Shown piece after piece: positions 41,241 to 49,271 of a DNA stretch of 60,199 bases (the stretch's first letter is position 1; every line of letters starts with the position of its first letter). Both the position numbers and the translations under genes were made by a program. The stretch covers positions 1 through 60,199 of the forward strand of contig CAJBNH010000047.1 in assembly GCA_903955385.1 (NCBI GenBank), in the 5' to 3' direction. Source of the stretch: an uncultured Myxococcales bacterium. Its GTDB lineage: Bacteria; Myxococcota_A; UBA9042. The notes beneath the pieces were generated by a model. It saw only the letters and a list, made by a program, of their open reading frames with translations, was not told the DNA's origin and did no database searches.

Positions 41241-42236
41241 ATCTCCCGCCCAGCCGCCCAGCGCACGATCGCTTCCCGCGAGGGCTGGCTGCCCTGGCTG
41301 CTGACCCCCACCACTCCAGCATTCACGCCCGACACGCTGCGCGCGAACCCGTTGGCGTTGCTGCTGATGGCGGCGTGTCTGGTGGTTCAGGTGGTGGCGC
41401 GGTACCAGTTCGGCTTCCTGTACGACGAGCGCTGGCTGGCGGTTCACCTGCTGATCGCCTTCACCGCAAGCTTCAGCATTCTCGTTTGGTTCCACGGCAC
41501 GGCGTGGCTCAAGCGCGTGTCGCCGCAGAGCTGGCTTGTGCTGGTGTCCGGTGCTTTGTGCTTCTGCGGCTTCTGGTATCTGGGCCGTGTGGACAGCTGG
41601 CGGCGGTGGTTCCAGCCCTGGGTCGACCCCTCCTTCCCAATGGCGCCGCTGTGGTCGTTCTTCTACTTCTCGGCCTCAGGCGTGTTCTTCCGCATGGTGC
41701 TGCCCCTGCTGTTTGCTCGTCGGTTTCTAGGGTTACGCCCCCGCGACCTCGGCGTGCTGCCGTCCAGCGGCTCGGCCTCGGCCCCGCACCGCCTGTGGCC
41801 CCTGTACCTCGCGGCATTCCTGATCGTCCTGCCGTTTGTCATCCACGCCGCCGGGACGCCCGCTTTCCTGCGCAAGTACCCGCTCTGTCACGATCTCTTG
41901 GCCTCCGCTTCGATCCCGGTGTGGCAGTTCGTGCTGTACCAGGTTGCCTACGTATTCGTGTTCGTGTCGGGAGAGTCGTTCTGGCGCGGCTACCTCACCT
42001 TCGGCACCGAGCGCGACTTCGGCATGTACGCGATCGCGCTGATGATCATCCCGTACGTGACCGCGCACTTCGGCAAGCCGCTGCCCGAGACGCTGGGCGC
42101 GATTCTGGCCGGGTCGGTGCTGGGCTATCTGGCGCTGAAGCACCGCTCGGTCTGGCTGGGCGTGGCCGTGCACTACGGTGTGGCGCTGACGATGGATCTG
42201 TTAGCCCTGTACGGCCGCGGCGTCGTGTTGACCTGA
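41241..42236 (+). CDS. CPBP-family intramembrane protease (possible AUC start codon)
   Basis: About 331 aa if it begins at the ATC at 41241. A perfect SD, GAGGAGG (41228-41234), lies six bases before that ATC, and no ATG, GTG or TTG fits it. An ATG at 41160 in the same frame lies inside the preceding gene and has no such RBS. The protein has about eight hydrophobic segments. The CPBP/Abi signature appears in two parts: FVSGESFWRGYLTFG (the E..xxR motif) and VTAHFGKPLPETLGAI with the His, followed by GVAVHYGVALTMDL. The family includes type II CAAX prenyl-endopeptidase-like proteins and bacteriocin-immunity proteins; eukaryotic homologues cut C-terminal peptides. No prenyltransferase partner is nearby. 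Alternatively, translation could start at 41160 by read-over coupling. Confidence 0.75.
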   Translation: MSRPAAQRTIASREGWLPWLLTPTTPAFTPDTLRANPLALLLMAACLVVQVVARYQFGFLYDERWLAVHLLIAFTASFSILVWFHGTAWLKRVSPQSWLVLVSGALCFCGFWYLGRVDSWRRWFQPWVDPSFPMAPLWSFFYFSASGVFFRMVLPLLFARRFLGLRPRDLGVLPSSGSASAPHRLWPLYLAAFLIVLPFVIHAAGTPAFLRKYPLCHDLLASASIPVWQFVLYQVAYVFVFVSGESFWRGYLTFGTERDFGMYAIALMIIPYVTAHFGKPLPETLGAILAGSVLGYLALKHRSVWLGVAVHYGVALTMDLLALYGRGVVLT

Positions 42237-42345
42237 GGGTTTCCCCGGGTGTTGGCGCTTGCGGTTGCGCCGTGGCACACTCCGGCATCGCATCCAACCC
42301 AGTTGGTCCAACAGCCCCGATCTGGACCAAAGGAGACCCCGCAAC

Positions 42346-43722
42346 ATGGCCCGCACCTTGGCGATGGTCCTCGCAGGCGGCAAGGGATCCCGTCTGGCCC
42401 CGTTGACAACCCACCGGGCCAAGCCCGCGGTTCCGTTCGGCGGACGCTATCGCATCATCGACTTTGTCCTGTCGAACTTCGTGAATTCGGGCTATTACCG
42501 AATCAAGGTGCTGACGCAGTACATGGCGTCGTCGCTGATCACGCACTTGTCGCGCAACTGGAACCTGTCGGGGCTGCTGGACCAGCACGTCGACGCGGTG
42601 CCGGCGCAGATGCGGCGCGGTGAGCACTGGTACGTGGGCACGGCCGACTCGGTCTACCAGAACCTGAATCTGATCCAGGACGAGCACGCCGACCATGTGG
42701 CCGTCTTCGGCGGCGACCACATCTACAAGATCGCAGTCGACCAGATGGAGGCGCACCACGTCGAGCTCAACTCGGATCTGACCATCGCCGCCTATCCGGT
42801 GCCGCGGGCAGAGGCGTATGCCTTCGGTGTGATCCAGGTCGACGAGACCGGCCGCATCATTGGCTTTCAGGAGAAGCCCAAGGTCGAGGACGCGATCCCG
42901 ATCCCCGGCAAGCCCGACATTTGTCTGGTGTCGATGGGCAACTACTTCTTCAAGCGCAAGGTGCTGGAAGACCTCCTGATTCAGGACAGCGAAGACCCCC
43001 ACTCGCAGCACGACTTCGGCAAGGACATCATCCCCAAGATGGTGGCCGACGGTTACCGTGTCTACATCTACGACTTCTCGACCAACAAGGTGCCCGGCGA
43101 GGCACCCGGCGCGGCACCGTACTGGCGCGACGTGGGCACGCTCGACAGCTTCTTCGACGCCAACATGGACCTGCGCGCCGTGTTGCCGGCGTTCAATCTG
43201 TACAACCGCCAGTGGCCCATCCACTCGGCACAGTACAACCTGCCGCCCGCCAAGTTCGTCTTGGCCGGAAAGCAGCGTGAATTCGGTCAGGTGGTCGACA
43301 GCTTGGTGTGCGAGGGCGCGATCGTGTCCGGCGCCATGCTGATCAACGTGGTGGCCGGCGTGGACAGCTACTTCCACCGCTTCGCCAGCATCGAGAACTC
43401 CGTCACCTCAGGTCGGTGCAACGTCGGACGCCACTGCTGGATCCGCAACGCACTGCTGGACCACAACGTCACCATCGCCGAGGGCACGACCATCGGCTAC
43501 GACGAGGAGGCCGACCGACTGCGCTTCCCGTTCATTACCGAAAAGGGAATCATCGTCCTGCCCAAGGGAACGCACGTGCCCCGCCAGGGTCCGATCGAGA
43601 TCCCCGAAGACATGGCCTACATGCTGCTCCAGGACCCCGCCGTCTCCGACATCATGCGAGAGCATGCGGACACGTACGTCGCGGTCCGTCGGCACAGCAA
43701 CGACATGAGCCGAAATGACTGA
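42346..43722 (+). CDS. glgC: Glucose-1-phosphate adenylyltransferase (ADP-glucose pyrophosphorylase)
   Basis: 458 aa from ATG 42346, with AAGGAG (42330-42335) upstream. The nucleotide-binding motif is AMVLAGGKGSRLAPLT, followed by RAKPAVPFGGRYRIIDFVLSN (in part), and sugar-phosphate-binding FGGDHIYKIAVDQM. The C-terminal half includes the left-handed beta-helix typical of GlgC, with repeated hexapeptides ending at GRHCWIRNALLDHNVT. The enzyme makes ADP-glucose from glucose-1-phosphate and ATP, the committed step for bacterial glycogen, usually allosterically controlled by glycolytic intermediates. It overlaps glgA by eight bases, so the two are translated together. glgB, glgX and glgP are not in the window. 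A candidate promoter-like pair precedes it (42252/42276). Confidence 0.95.
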   Translation: MARTLAMVLAGGKGSRLAPLTTHRAKPAVPFGGRYRIIDFVLSNFVNSGYYRIKVLTQYMASSLITHLSRNWNLSGLLDQHVDAVPAQMRRGEHWYVGTADSVYQNLNLIQDEHADHVAVFGGDHIYKIAVDQMEAHHVELNSDLTIAAYPVPRAEAYAFGVIQVDETGRIIGFQEKPKVEDAIPIPGKPDICLVSMGNYFFKRKVLEDLLIQDSEDPHSQHDFGKDIIPKMVADGYRVYIYDFSTNKVPGEAPGAAPYWRDVGTLDSFFDANMDLRAVLPAFNLYNRQWPIHSAQYNLPPAKFVLAGKQREFGQVVDSLVCEGAIVSGAMLINVVAGVDSYFHRFASIENSVTSGRCNVGRHCWIRNALLDHNVTIAEGTTIGYDEEADRLRFPFITEKGIIVLPKGTHVPRQGPIEIPEDMAYMLLQDPAVSDIMREHADTYVAVRRHSNDMSRND

Positions 43723-45223
43723 ACCTCTCCGCATCGCCTATGCCGTCGCTGAAGCCTACCCTTGGTGCATGACCGGGGGCCTCGCTGAGGTCTCTGGCGC
43801 CCTGCCCCAGGCCCTTCGCGAATCCGGCGCTGAAGTCAGCGTGTTCCTGCCGCTCTACCGCGAGGTGAAGCGCAAGGTCGAGACGTCGGGCTCGCTGCTG
43901 GTCGACACCGGCGCAAAGAGCGGCGTCTGGCTGGGGCCACACTACATCGAGGGCCGCTTCCTGCGGATTCTCGGGCCGCAGGAAGGGGCGACCGGCTCGG
44001 GCGCGCCCGGTTCTGACGTGCCGACCTATGCCTTTGACTGTCCTGTGCTTTTTGACCGTGAAGGGTTGTACGGCCACCCGGACGACGTCGCGCGCTTCTC
44101 GACCTTCTGCCGGGCGGTGCTGGACTGCTCGACCGAGCTGATGGCCGGCGCTCCGGATGTCTTCCACGTCCACGACTGGCACACCGCACTGATCCCCGTG
44201 TACTTGTCGGGGCCATACCGCGACCGGCTGCCCAACGCCGCGTCCGTGCTGACGATCCACAACTTGGGCTACCAGGGCGTGTTCCCGAACCACGAACTGC
44301 TGGTGGCCGGTCTGGGCTGGGAGCACTACACCATCGAGAAGATGGAGTTCTTCGGCCGCATCAACCTGATGAAGGGCGGCATCGCCACCGCAAACGCCCT
44401 GACGACCGTCAGTCCACGCTACGCTCAGGAGATCCAAAGCTCCCTGTTCGGCGAGCGTCTGGAAGGCATGCTGGCGACGCACAAGAACAAGCTGTCGGGC
44501 ATCCTGAACGGCGTGGACACCCAAGCGTGGAACCCGTCGACGGACCCTCTGATCCCCGCGAATTACGACATCAATTCGCTAGACGGCAAGACCGCTTGCC
44601 GGAACTCGCTGCTCGAGTCGGCGCGCTTTGACACTTGGGACCGTACGCCCGTCTTCGGCGTCATCAGCCGCTTTGCTCGCCAGAAAGGTATCGATCTGGT
44701 CGCCGAGATCGTTCCGTGGCTCGCCCAACGCGGCGTGCGCCTGCTGGTTCTGGGTCAGGGCGAGGCGGCGCTGGAAGAGTGGCTGCGGTACCTCGAGCGC
44801 CAGTTCCCCAACAACGTACGCGTCCGCTTTGCCCACGAACCCGCGCTGGCCCACGCGATGCAGGCCGGCTGTGATGCCGTCCTGATGCCCAGCCGGTATG
44901 AGCCTTGTGGTCTCGGCCAGCTGTATGCCATGCGCTATGGCACCGTGCCGATCGTTCGCGCGGTGGGCGGCCTGCTCGACACGGTGGTCGAGACCCCGGT
45001 TTCGCAGGTCGGCGACGGCCAGGCCACCGGCTTCCGCTACCACGAAGACACGACGGCGGGCCTGCAAGCGGCGATCGACCGCGCACTGTCCGTGTTCTAC
45101 ACCGCGCCCGACACCTGGCGGCAGATTCAACTCAACGGCATGCGTCAGGACTTCTCGTGGGATCGCTCGGCTGGCGACTACATCGAGGTCTTCCAGAACG
45201 CCATCGCCCGTCGCCGCGCCTAG
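43715..45223 (+). CDS. glgA: Glycogen synthase (ADP-glucose type)
   Basis: 502 aa from ATG 43715, overlapping the glgC stop by eight bases. It is a GT5-family glucosyltransferase: the N-terminal loop PWCMTGGLAEVSGALP, then HVHDWHTALIP and TIHNLGYQG of the Rossmann N-domain, and the C-domain with VISRFARQKGIDLV and the catalytic EPCGLGQLYAMRYGT. The family's conserved KTGGL/KVGGL lysine, which contacts the ADP-glucose phosphate (Lys15 in E. coli), is replaced here by Met19. The codon is a clear ATG. This may lower affinity for ADP-glucose or be offset by other changes. The second conserved Lys in RQKG is kept. The product is linear alpha-1,4-glucan. Confidence 0.93.
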   Translation: MTEPLRIAYAVAEAYPWCMTGGLAEVSGALPQALRESGAEVSVFLPLYREVKRKVETSGSLLVDTGAKSGVWLGPHYIEGRFLRILGPQEGATGSGAPGSDVPTYAFDCPVLFDREGLYGHPDDVARFSTFCRAVLDCSTELMAGAPDVFHVHDWHTALIPVYLSGPYRDRLPNAASVLTIHNLGYQGVFPNHELLVAGLGWEHYTIEKMEFFGRINLMKGGIATANALTTVSPRYAQEIQSSLFGERLEGMLATHKNKLSGILNGVDTQAWNPSTDPLIPANYDINSLDGKTACRNSLLESARFDTWDRTPVFGVISRFARQKGIDLVAEIVPWLAQRGVRLLVLGQGEAALEEWLRYLERQFPNNVRVRFAHEPALAHAMQAGCDAVLMPSRYEPCGLGQLYAMRYGTVPIVRAVGGLLDTVVETPVSQVGDGQATGFRYHEDTTAGLQAAIDRALSVFYTAPDTWRQIQLNGMRQDFSWDRSAGDYIEVFQNAIARRRA

Positions 45224-45241
45224 CCCGTCGTTGGCTGGCGA

Positions 45242-46294
45242 CTAGCGCATCACCTCGCGCAACGCCGCACACGCCCTCTCGATTCCTGTATCGTCCACGT
45301 CCAGATGTGTGACGGCGCGCAGGCGATACGGCGCACCTGCGATGCGCACGCCCCGCTCAGCCAGGCGCCGCTGCAACGTCTCACGCCCCCGTGGATCCCT
45401 GGCCAGCGGATGGTCCGGGGCCAGGTCGAAGTAGACGATGTTGGTCTGCACCCGCCAAAGTTCAACCGTCAGTCCGGGGACTTGGGCAATGGCCTCTGCC
45501 AGCTGTCGCGCACGGCGATGGTCGTCGGCCAGTCGCTCCACGTGATGATCCAGCGCGTACAGACCGGCCGCCGCCAGAATTCCCGCCTGCCGCATGCCGC
45601 CGCCCAGCTGCTTGCGGTGCCGACGCGCCTTGGCGACCAGATCCGCTGGGCCGGCCAGAACGCTGCCCACCGGAGCTCCCAACCCCTTGGAAAGACACAG
45701 CGACACCGTGTCGAACAGCGCCGCCCACTGTTGCGCCGCTCGGCCCGACGCCACCTGGGCGTTCAGCAGTCGCGCACCGTCCAGATGCATCGCAACGCCA
45801 TGGCGCCGCGCGACCTCAGCCACCGCCTGCAGGCCCGGGAACGACAGCACCTGCCCGCCGCACGCGTTGTGCGTATTCTCCAGACAGATCAGGCGGGTCT
45901 GCGCGTGGTGCGGGTCGTCGTCCAGATGCAGGTTGGCCTCGACCGCGCCGGGGTCCAGACCACCGTCGGCCGAGTCGAGCGGCCGCAACGTCACCCCCGA
46001 CAGCGCCGCCGCGCCGCCGCCCTCATTGTTCAGGATGTGACAGCCCGCGTGGACGATGGCCTCCTCGCCGGGTCGCAGTTGCACGCGCAAGGCAAGCTGG
46101 TTGGCCATGGTGCCAGAGGGAACCAGGATCGCAGCCTCTTTGCCCAACAGTTGAGCGACCTTGCGTTCCAGCGCGTGCACCGTCGGGTCGTCGCCGAACA
46201 CGTCGTCGCCCAACGGCGCGTCCATCATCGCCTGCTTCATGGCGCGCGTCGGTCGAGTGACGGTGTCGCTGCGAAGATCGACGAAGGGGTCCAC
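45242..46294 (-). CDS. ltaE: Low-specificity L-threonine aldolase
   Basis: 350 aa from ATG 46294. It belongs to fold-type I PLP enzymes: VDLRSDTVTRPTRAM at the N-terminus, VPSGTMANQLA (phosphate-binding loop), HGVAMHLDGARLLNAQV with the Asp that contacts the PLP ring nitrogen, and LSKGLGAPVGSVLAG with the Schiff-base Lys. Length and motifs agree with LtaE of E. coli (333 aa). The enzyme cleaves L-threonine or L-allo-threonine to glycine and acetaldehyde. In this window acetaldehyde is also the product expected of EutB, but that connection is only thematic. It is convergent with glgA (18-base gap). Confidence 0.93.
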   Translation of the reverse strand: MDPFVDLRSDTVTRPTRAMKQAMMDAPLGDDVFGDDPTVHALERKVAQLLGKEAAILVPSGTMANQLALRVQLRPGEEAIVHAGCHILNNEGGGAAALSGVTLRPLDSADGGLDPGAVEANLHLDDDPHHAQTRLICLENTHNACGGQVLSFPGLQAVAEVARRHGVAMHLDGARLLNAQVASGRAAQQWAALFDTVSLCLSKGLGAPVGSVLAGPADLVAKARRHRKQLGGGMRQAGILAAAGLYALDHHVERLADDHRRARQLAEAIAQVPGLTVELWRVQTNIVYFDLAPDHPLARDPRGRETLQRRLAERGVRIAGAPYRLRAVTHLDVDDTGIERACAALREVMR

Positions 46295-46502
46295 GGTTGC
46301 CTCCAGAAGTCAGAGCCGCTGAGTCGGCGGAACAGAAAGGGCGACGGTAGCCGGAAAGTCCCTGCCGCGGTAGTGCTTGCAAGGCGATGGCCCCGAAGGG
46401 TCGGCCGTCGCGCCCTCGCCCGTTTGCCCTGCAGTTGACGAGACTTTCTCGATGGTCTTTCAAGGATTGCGCAGGCATGTGGTCCGAAGGTTTGCCCCCC
46501 CC

Positions 46503-46531
46503 TTGGCTCAGCCCGCTTCCTGGTGCACACT
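46503..46531 (+). promoter_or_regulatory. TTGGCT-N17-CACACT element before the 78-aa gene
   Basis: TTGGCT (46503-46508), 17 bases, CACACT (46526-46531), followed by CCGGC. Nearly the same arrangement, TTGGCG-N18-CACACTCCGGC, lies before glgC at 42252-42281. CACACT differs from a TAnnnT -10 at the first base, so this is tentative. Confidence 0.25.
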
Positions 46532-46577
46532 CCGGCCGCTATTGGCGATCGCGCCGCCACCCCGCCAGGAAGGAACG

Positions 46578-46814
46578 ATGAGCAAGCAGACCATCATCCG
46601 CGTCAGCAACTCGTTCACCCGCAACGAGATCCGCATTCTCAAAGAGATCATCGACACCGCGACCACCCAGGAATTCCGGGGTCGCAACCATCTGATGAAG
46701 TTCATCGAGAATCCGCACTTCAGCCAGCTCTACCGCAAGCTTGCGAGCATGCAGGAGAAGGCAGACAGCCTGCACACCATGGCGCGCACCGGTCAGCCGC
46801 TGCCGTCGGAATAG
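46578..46814 (+). CDS. Small helical protein, unknown function
   Basis: 78 aa from ATG 46578, with AGGAAGGA immediately upstream. No signal peptide or membrane segment. Predicted mostly alpha-helical: a first helix around FTRNEIRILKEIIDTATTQ, a loop EFRGRNHLMKFIENP and a second long helix LYRKLASMQEKADSLHTMA. The N-terminal KQTIIRVSNSFTRNE resembles short DNA- or RNA-binding helical proteins, but this is only an impression. I do not recognise the family. It stands alone between divergent ltaE and the convergent YyaL-like gene. Confidence 0.6.
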   Translation: MSKQTIIRVSNSFTRNEIRILKEIIDTATTQEFRGRNHLMKFIENPHFSQLYRKLASMQEKADSLHTMARTGQPLPSE

Positions 46815-46878
46815 CGTGCGACCAAGGCTCGGCGGCCCTGTCGTCGGCGCCTGACGCGGCCAAGCCGTTCCCTTTCGC

Positions 46879-49197
46879 TTATCGCTCGCGCACGTTCTCG
46901 TCCGGGCGCCGTCCTCTCCACAGCTGCTGCACCAGTTCCCTCGGGTCGACCGTGGGCAGCTCGCACGCGCCCTGTCGGCAGACGTACGCCGTGGCCAGGC
47001 CGTGCAGCGCCACTCGCTCGGCGACCGGGGGGGCGACCTCTGCAAGCGCTCGAATCCCCTCGCCTTCCTGCGCCATCATCACCACGCGATGCGGCGCAAA
47101 CGTGTCGCGCAGCGCGGTCAGGAACGGCTCCAGCGTCGACCGGTCGCTGCCCTTGGGCCACACCAGCACGACCTCCTGCATCGGCGCGTGCCACGCCTCG
47201 ACCGCCAGCAGCATCTCGGCCAGCGCTCCGGGCATGTCCGCCAGACGCTCGCCGAACGCCTGCAACGTTTGTCGGGCCCTCTGGTGCCATCGTTCGTCGC
47301 CGGTCAGGGCCGCCAGACGCACCAGATTCAGCGCTGCGACCGAGTTGCCGCACGGCTCTGCGCCGTCCTGGTCGGGCCGAACACGGACCAGGCCGTGCTC
47401 GCCGTCGTCGGGAGTCGCGAAGTAGCCCCCGCGCTCCGGGTCCCAGTGGTGGCGGTCCTGCGTCGCCTGCAGCTCCAGCGCCGCGCGAAGCCACTGCACG
47501 GTCGAAGTCGCCTCGAACAGATCCAGCAATGCTTGGATAAGAAAGGCGTAATCGTCCAGGAACGCCCAAGTGCGCGACGGCCCGTCCAACCACGACCGCA
47601 GCAGCCGCCCGTCCTGTTGCAGCCGGTCCAGCAGGAAATGCGCGGCTTGCTCACCGGCCAGTACCCAGCGCGGCTCGTCGAACACCCGGCCAGCACGGGC
47701 CAGCGCCGAGATCGCCAACCCGTTCCAGCTCATCAGGATCTTGTCGTCGCGCAGCGGCGGTTCCCGGGTCTGACGCCGCTCATACAGCCGGTCCAGACTC
47801 GCTCGGGTGCGTCGCCGCAGGTCGTCCACGGACACGCCGTGCCGCGCGGCCGCTTCCAGCCAAGGCGTGCGCCGATGCAGAACGTTGGCCCCCTCGAAGT
47901 GGCCTTGCGGACTCGCGTCGTACACATCGGCCAGAACGGCTGCCTCGTCGGGTCCCAGCACGTCCTGCAACTCCGCCAGCGTCCACACGAAGTACGCACC
48001 CTCGCGCCCCTCACTGTCCGCGTCGGTGGCCGAGTGGAAGGCGCCGTCGGGGTGACGCAGCTCACGCAACAGGTAGTCGAGCGTCTCGCGCACGACCAGA
48101 GCGAGATCCGGGTCCCGCACCACCTGCCAAGCGTCGACCGCGGCCAGCACGATCAGCCCTTGGTCATAGAGCATCTTCTCGAAGTGAGGCACCCGCCAAC
48201 GCGCGTCGGTACTGTAGCGGTGGAAGCCTCCGCCGACGTGGTCGTACAGGCCGCCCGCCGCCATCTGCTGCAGCGTGAAGACCGCCATGTGCAGGGATTG
48301 TGCATCACCTGTGCGCCAATTGTGCCTCAACAGTGCTTGAACCGGGATCTGCGATGGAAACTTGGGGGCTCGCCGCCGCCCGCCACTCACGGCATCGAAG
48401 TCGCGCTTCAGCTCATCGACCACGGCATCGGTGGCCTGCGTCCCCACCAGCTCACCCGGTTCATCGCCCGAGAGTTGCTGCCGCACGGCCGCGGCGACCT
48501 GCCAGCCGTGCCCGAACACGCGGTCCGGGTCCTGGGCGTACAGATCGGCAAGCTGCGTGGCGACTTCGTGCAGGCCGCGGGTCTGCCCCCGCACGCCGTC
48601 GCGGGGCGCAAAGTACGTGCCGGCAAAGAACGGCAGCCCGACGGCCCCGCCACCCGCCTCAGTCGGCAGCGGCGCCAGCCAGACGTTCATCGGCCAACCA
48701 CCGTGACCCTGCATGGCGTGGACGGCGGCCATGTGCACGGCATCGACGTCGGGACGCTCCTCGCGGTCGACCTTGATCGGCACATAGCGCTCGTTGAGCA
48801 CGCGGGCGACGTCCAGGTCCTCGAAGCTCTCGTGCTCCATCACGTGACACCAGTGGCAGGTCGCGTAGCCCACGCTCAGAAACACGGGGCGGTTCAGCTC
48901 GCGGGCTTCGTCGAACGCCTCAGGCCCCCAAGGCCGCCAGTCGACGGGATTGTGGGCGTGCTGGCGCAGGTAGGGACTTGTCTGCAAAATCAGGCGGTTG
49001 GTGTACGTTGGCTGCGCGCCCGCGGGGGCATACGGACTGTCGTGCGTCGCCGCGGTGCCTTGCGAGCGTCGGTCGGCCCCGGCGTAGTGACGGGTGCGCG
49101 GCGCGTGGTTCGGGGGCAGCGCGGCGAGTGCGGCTTCGAGCTGCGCCTGCAGGTCGCGGGTAGGGGGCAGCGAGCCCGGGTGCGGGGTCCAGTTCAC
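46879..49197 (-). CDS. Thioredoxin-domain protein of the YyaL/DUF255 family
   Basis: About 772 aa from GTG 49197, chosen for GGAGG four bases upstream; ATG 49230 (11 codons earlier) lacks an SD. The N-terminal DUF255 thioredoxin-like domain is diagnostic: [25 protein letters not shown] (quoted in part: [16 protein letters not shown]), then [15 protein letters not shown] and [12 protein letters not shown]. The rest is an (alpha/alpha)6 toroid resembling N-acylglucosamine 2-epimerases: [35 protein letters not shown] and [18 protein letters not shown] (in parts). Homologues span bacteria to human SPATA20. Their substrate is not established. No signal peptide is seen. It follows the STAND-type gene on the same strand after 74 bases. 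Confidence 0.88.
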   Translation of the reverse strand: MNWTPHPGSLPPTRDLQAQLEAALAALPPNHAPRTRHYAGADRRSQGTAATHDSPYAPAGAQPTYTNRLILQTSPYLRQHAHNPVDWRPWGPEAFDEARELNRPVFLSVGYATCHWCHVMEHESFEDLDVARVLNERYVPIKVDREERPDVDAVHMAAVHAMQGHGGWPMNVWLAPLPTEAGGGAVGLPFFAGTYFAPRDGVRGQTRGLHEVATQLADLYAQDPDRVFGHGWQVAAAVRQQLSGDEPGELVGTQATDAVVDELKRDFDAVSGGRRRAPKFPSQIPVQALLRHNWRTGDAQSLHMAVFTLQQMAAGGLYDHVGGGFHRYSTDARWRVPHFEKMLYDQGLIVLAAVDAWQVVRDPDLALVVRETLDYLLRELRHPDGAFHSATDADSEGREGAYFVWTLAELQDVLGPDEAAVLADVYDASPQGHFEGANVLHRRTPWLEAAARHGVSVDDLRRRTRASLDRLYERRQTREPPLRDDKILMSWNGLAISALARAGRVFDEPRWVLAGEQAAHFLLDRLQQDGRLLRSWLDGPSRTWAFLDDYAFLIQALLDLFEATSTVQWLRAALELQATQDRHHWDPERGGYFATPDDGEHGLVRVRPDQDGAEPCGNSVAALNLVRLAALTGDERWHQRARQTLQAFGERLADMPGALAEMLLAVEAWHAPMQEVVLVWPKGSDRSTLEPFLTALRDTFAPHRVVMMAQEGEGIRALAEVAPPVAERVALHGLATAYVCRQGACELPTVDPRELVQQLWRGRRPDENVRER

Positions 49198-49271
49198 GAT
49201 GCCTCCGGCGTCAGTGCGACGAACATCCATCGCACCACGCAGGGGCAGACGTGACCAGTGGTGTTTGCGAA

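Noticed and set aside
42250-42270. Sigma54-like site TTGGCGCTTGCGGTTGC before glgC
   Set aside because: The GG and GC pairs are 11 bases apart rather than the required 10.
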